Assembly: GCA_031254675.1 (NCBI GenBank)
Contig: JAIRTV010000515.1
Coordinates: 1-7,713 of the forward strand
Reading direction: 5' to 3'
Source of the DNA: Planctomycetaceae bacterium
Lineage (GTDB): Bacteria > Planctomycetota > Planctomycetia > Pirellulales > Thermoguttaceae
Length of the DNA stretch: 7,713 bases
In this document: piece by piece, positions 6,333 to 7,713 of the stretch
Layout of the letters: every line of letters starts with the position of its first letter
Position numbering within the stretch: the first letter of the stretch is position 1
Notes under the pieces: generated by a model
Seen by the model: the letters and a program-made list of their open reading frames with translations, nothing else
What the model was told of the DNA's origin: nothing
The model's database searches: none
Program-made: the position numbers and the translations under genes

Positions 6333-6408
6333 TTCCTATCTGTCATAAATTGAATTGTCAAATCTTAATTATTGTTCAAGCTCCATATTATGAAAGGTTC
6401 ATTCTGTT

Positions 6409-7155
6409 ATGTTTCGAAAAACTATTGATCAGTTGGTGTTGGAAGTTCATCAAGATCGTTGTTCCGCCGGACGTGCTGCCGGAATGGCTGCGGCAGAAAA
6501 ATTAAAAACAGTTTTGGCGGAAAAAGGCAAGGCTCGTGTGATTTTTGCTGCCGCTCCCAGTCAAAACGAAACACTTGAAACATTGGCTCATGTTTCGGGA
6601 ATCGAATGGAATAAAGTTACGGCATTTCACATGGACGAATATATTGGTCTTGCTGATGATGCTCCTGAACGATTTTCGTTTTACTTGCAGACACATATTT
6701 TCAATAAGTGTCCGTTTGCGGAGATTCATCTTCTTTCCGGTAACAATCCACAACTTATCTGTAACGAATATGCACAAAAACTCGCAATGGAACCGATTGA
6801 TCTGATTTGTATGGGAATTGGCGAAAACGGTCATATTGCGTTTAATGATCCGCCTGTTGCCGATTTTAACGATTTACAACTTGTTAAAATAGTCGAGCTT
6901 GATCAATCTTGTCGTCAACAACAAGTTCATGATGGTTGTTTTCCTGATCTTGATGCAGTTCCGAAGCGGGCGGTTACACTAACAATTCCGGCGTTGATGT
7001 CTGGAGATTGTCTTATTTGTACGGTTCTTGGTCAACGAAAAGGAGCCGCTGTCCGTCGAATGATTGCCGGCAACATCTCAACAGAATGTCCGGCAACTAT
7101 TTTACGTACACATAAAAATTGTACCGTTTTTGTTGATCGGGATTGTTATGAATGA
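6409..7155 (+). CDS. nagB: Glucosamine-6-phosphate deaminase-like protein (NagB/6PGL superfamily)
   Basis: Probably converts glucosamine-6-phosphate to fructose-6-phosphate and ammonia in cytoplasmic amino-sugar catabolism. The 248-residue protein is slightly shorter than E. coli NagB. The main motifs are present: HMDEYIGL (74-81) with the Asp/Glu pair at 76-77, GIGENGHIAFNDPP (136-149) with His142, and KRAVTLTIPALMSG (186-199). There are differences from E. coli. The phosphate loop reads AAAPSQNE instead of a TG-G/S-TP type loop. The positions matching E. coli Asp141 and Glu148 are Asn140 and Asp147. I recall similar sequences in planctomycete and other homologues annotated as deaminases, so this is probably a subfamily and not decay. 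A sugar-phosphate isomerase or lactonase activity is the alternative. A weak Shine-Dalgarno site (AAAGG, 6393-6397) lies 11 bases upstream. An operator-like dyad precedes the gene and a strong hairpin follows it. It stands alone, without nagA. Confidence 0.82.
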   Translation: MFRKTIDQLVLEVHQDRCSAGRAAGMAAAEKLKTVLAEKGKARVIFAAAPSQNETLETLAHVSGIEWNKVTAFHMDEYIGLADDAPERFSFYLQTHIFNKCPFAEIHLLSGNNPQLICNEYAQKLAMEPIDLICMGIGENGHIAFNDPPVADFNDLQLVKIVELDQSCRQQQVHDGCFPDLDAVPKRAVTLTIPALMSGDCLICTVLGQRKGAAVRRMIAGNISTECPATILRTHKNCTVFVDRDCYE

Positions 7156-7293
7156 TCAGGTGCAGCAAAATTTTCGTTAAACCGAAGTTCCGAGCTAAAA
7201 TGTTTTGTTTTTCGTTGTAATTCTCTACATATTCGAAATATACGTTGAATTTAGTTGCAAAAATTGTAGGCATGTGAAAATAATTGTTTTATG

Positions 7294-7385
7294 GGTCGAG
7301 TGTAAGCGCAATTGACGCACCAAATGACATTTTAAATACACTTGAGTGCGTCAAGTTCGTTTGTACTCGACCTGTTATTTTTTTT
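7294..7385 (+). terminator. Long 27-bp-stem hairpin followed by T8
   Basis: Bases 7294-7320 pair in register with 7346-7372: 22 Watson-Crick pairs, 3 G-U pairs and only 2 mismatches (7309/7357 and 7311/7355). The strongest blocks are GGTCGAGT/ACTCGACC and TTGACGCAC/GTGCGTCAA. After one bulged A (7345), CAA/TTG pairs further, leaving a loop of about 18 bases. Eight T residues follow at 7378-7385. The three wobble pairs are G-U only on the plus strand, so the structure is selected or functional in that RNA. It is 138 bases after the nagB-like stop. It is most simply a Rho-independent terminator, but it is much longer than usual and could be the 3' end of a separate small RNA. Confidence 0.65.
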
Positions 7386-7561
7386 GAAATTTTTAGAAAC
7401 GATAATTTGTTTCATTTCTTGTTGTACTTCCTAAAAATTGTTCCAAACCATATTGTTGTATTAATAATTTGGGCGATTTCAATGTTTGTGAAGGGCACAT
7501 ATATATTAAAAGATTTTTTCGTAAATAATAATAAAAATTCTAATAATCAGTAAGAGGAACA

Positions 7562-7648
7562 ATGACAGAATATAAACACAAAATGTCCGTTAGTAATCCT
7601 CTTGCCTTTATTAACTGGACTTTTGCAAAGTTGTGTTTCACACTGTAA
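7562..7648 (+). CDS. Possible 28-residue small ORF
   Basis: An ATG at 7562 follows AAGAGGA (7552-7558) with a 3-4 base gap, the only clear Shine-Dalgarno-like site in the last 550 bases. The frame encodes MTEYKHKMSVSNPLAFINWT followed by FAKLCFTL and stops at TAA 7646-7648. The product has a polar, basic start and a moderately hydrophobic second half, with no recognised family. It could be a small membrane-associated peptide, a leader peptide for a gene beyond the window, or chance. Confidence 0.25.
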   Translation: MTEYKHKMSVSNPLAFINWTFAKLCFTL

Positions 7649-7713
7649 ATCAAAGGGTTTGAAACATTGAAATCACCCGATTTTGCTGTATTATTGTATC
7701 GTATATTGCGTTT

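Larger units (their letters stand above)
6058..6408. other. 351-bp intergenic region upstream of the nagB-like gene
   Basis: No gene is seen. The first ~100 bases are A-rich and may hold the end of the phoH-udg transcript, but I find no GC-rich terminator hairpin. A perfect 12-base palindrome, TTTTGCGCAAAA, lies at 6226-6237. A 30-base dyad lies at 6303-6332. I could not place a convincing -35/-10 pair. The best is TTGATC (6322-6327) with CATAAA (6344-6349), which would overlap the dyad. Confidence 0.5.
7156..7713. other. 558-bp AT-rich 3' region without a convincing gene
   Basis: Apart from the hairpin at 7294-7385 and one tiny ORF at 7562-7648, I see no supported feature. An open frame covers 7284-7553, but it starts with TTG, runs through the hairpin and has no Shine-Dalgarno site. 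Its second half encodes a hydrophobic stretch that could equally come from T-rich DNA. The final ~65 bases contain GTTTCA/TGAAAC, a weak inverted repeat. Confidence 0.5.

Noticed and set aside
7294..7372. Terminal inverted repeats of a small mobile element (MITE)
   Set aside because: The arms are only 25 bases apart, no target-site duplication is visible, and the wobble pairs favour an RNA structure.
7284..7553. Plus-strand open frame of 89 codons after the nagB-like gene
   Set aside because: It uses a TTG start, passes through the long hairpin and T8 tract, and its hydrophobic stretch is explained by T-rich DNA. An internal start after the hairpin cannot be excluded but has no support.
1..7713. 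CRISPR array, tRNA, rRNA, phage or IS sequences
   Set aside because: No regularly spaced repeats, cloverleaf-like segments, transposase motifs or phage gene products were seen on either strand.

Overview
The window looks like chromosomal DNA of a low-GC (about 40% by eye) member of the Planctomycetota or a close PVC relative. The main evidence is the C-terminus of a DUF1559 / H-X9-DG protein at the left edge, a family strongly expanded in planctomycetes. Two softer hints agree: a family-4 uracil-DNA glycosylase with a long N-terminal extension, and a NagB-type deaminase with an APSQNE loop. Both of these rest on memory of the families, not on a search. I see no phage, insertion sequence, CRISPR, tRNA or rRNA.

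Layout, left to right. (1) The tail of a DUF1559 surface/pilin-like protein (+, to 398) converges on seryl-tRNA synthetase serS (-, 568-1851). A 14-bp hairpin begins inside the serS stop codon. serS has a good sigma70-type promoter at 1896-1924. (2) A small secreted Tyr/Pro/Cys protein (-, 2127-2414) has a strong Shine-Dalgarno site, a candidate promoter and a 3' hairpin. (3) About 700 bp without a convincing gene carries an 18-bp tandem repeat. (4) A 270-residue, mostly disordered protein with two C-terminal membrane helices (+, 3115-3927) is not recognised. (5) A likely two-gene operon, phoH-like ATPase (4235-5158) and family-4 uracil-DNA glycosylase (5170-6057), follows an unusual A-rich, G-depleted leader. 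(6) A glucosamine-6-phosphate deaminase-like gene (6409-7155) is preceded by a 30-bp operator-like dyad and followed by a 27-bp-stem hairpin plus T8. (7) The last 550 bp is very AT-rich and holds at most one tiny ORF.

Functionally these are mostly housekeeping genes that do not form one pathway: translation (serS), RNA/stress-linked ATPase (phoH), DNA repair (UDG) and amino-sugar catabolism (nagB). I do not see a clear new multi-gene system. The most unusual signals are RNA-level. Two hairpins (538-569 and 7294-7372) have non-Watson-Crick positions that form G-U pairs on only one strand, which indicates the strand on which each acts as RNA. Two small lineage-type proteins of unknown function are also present.
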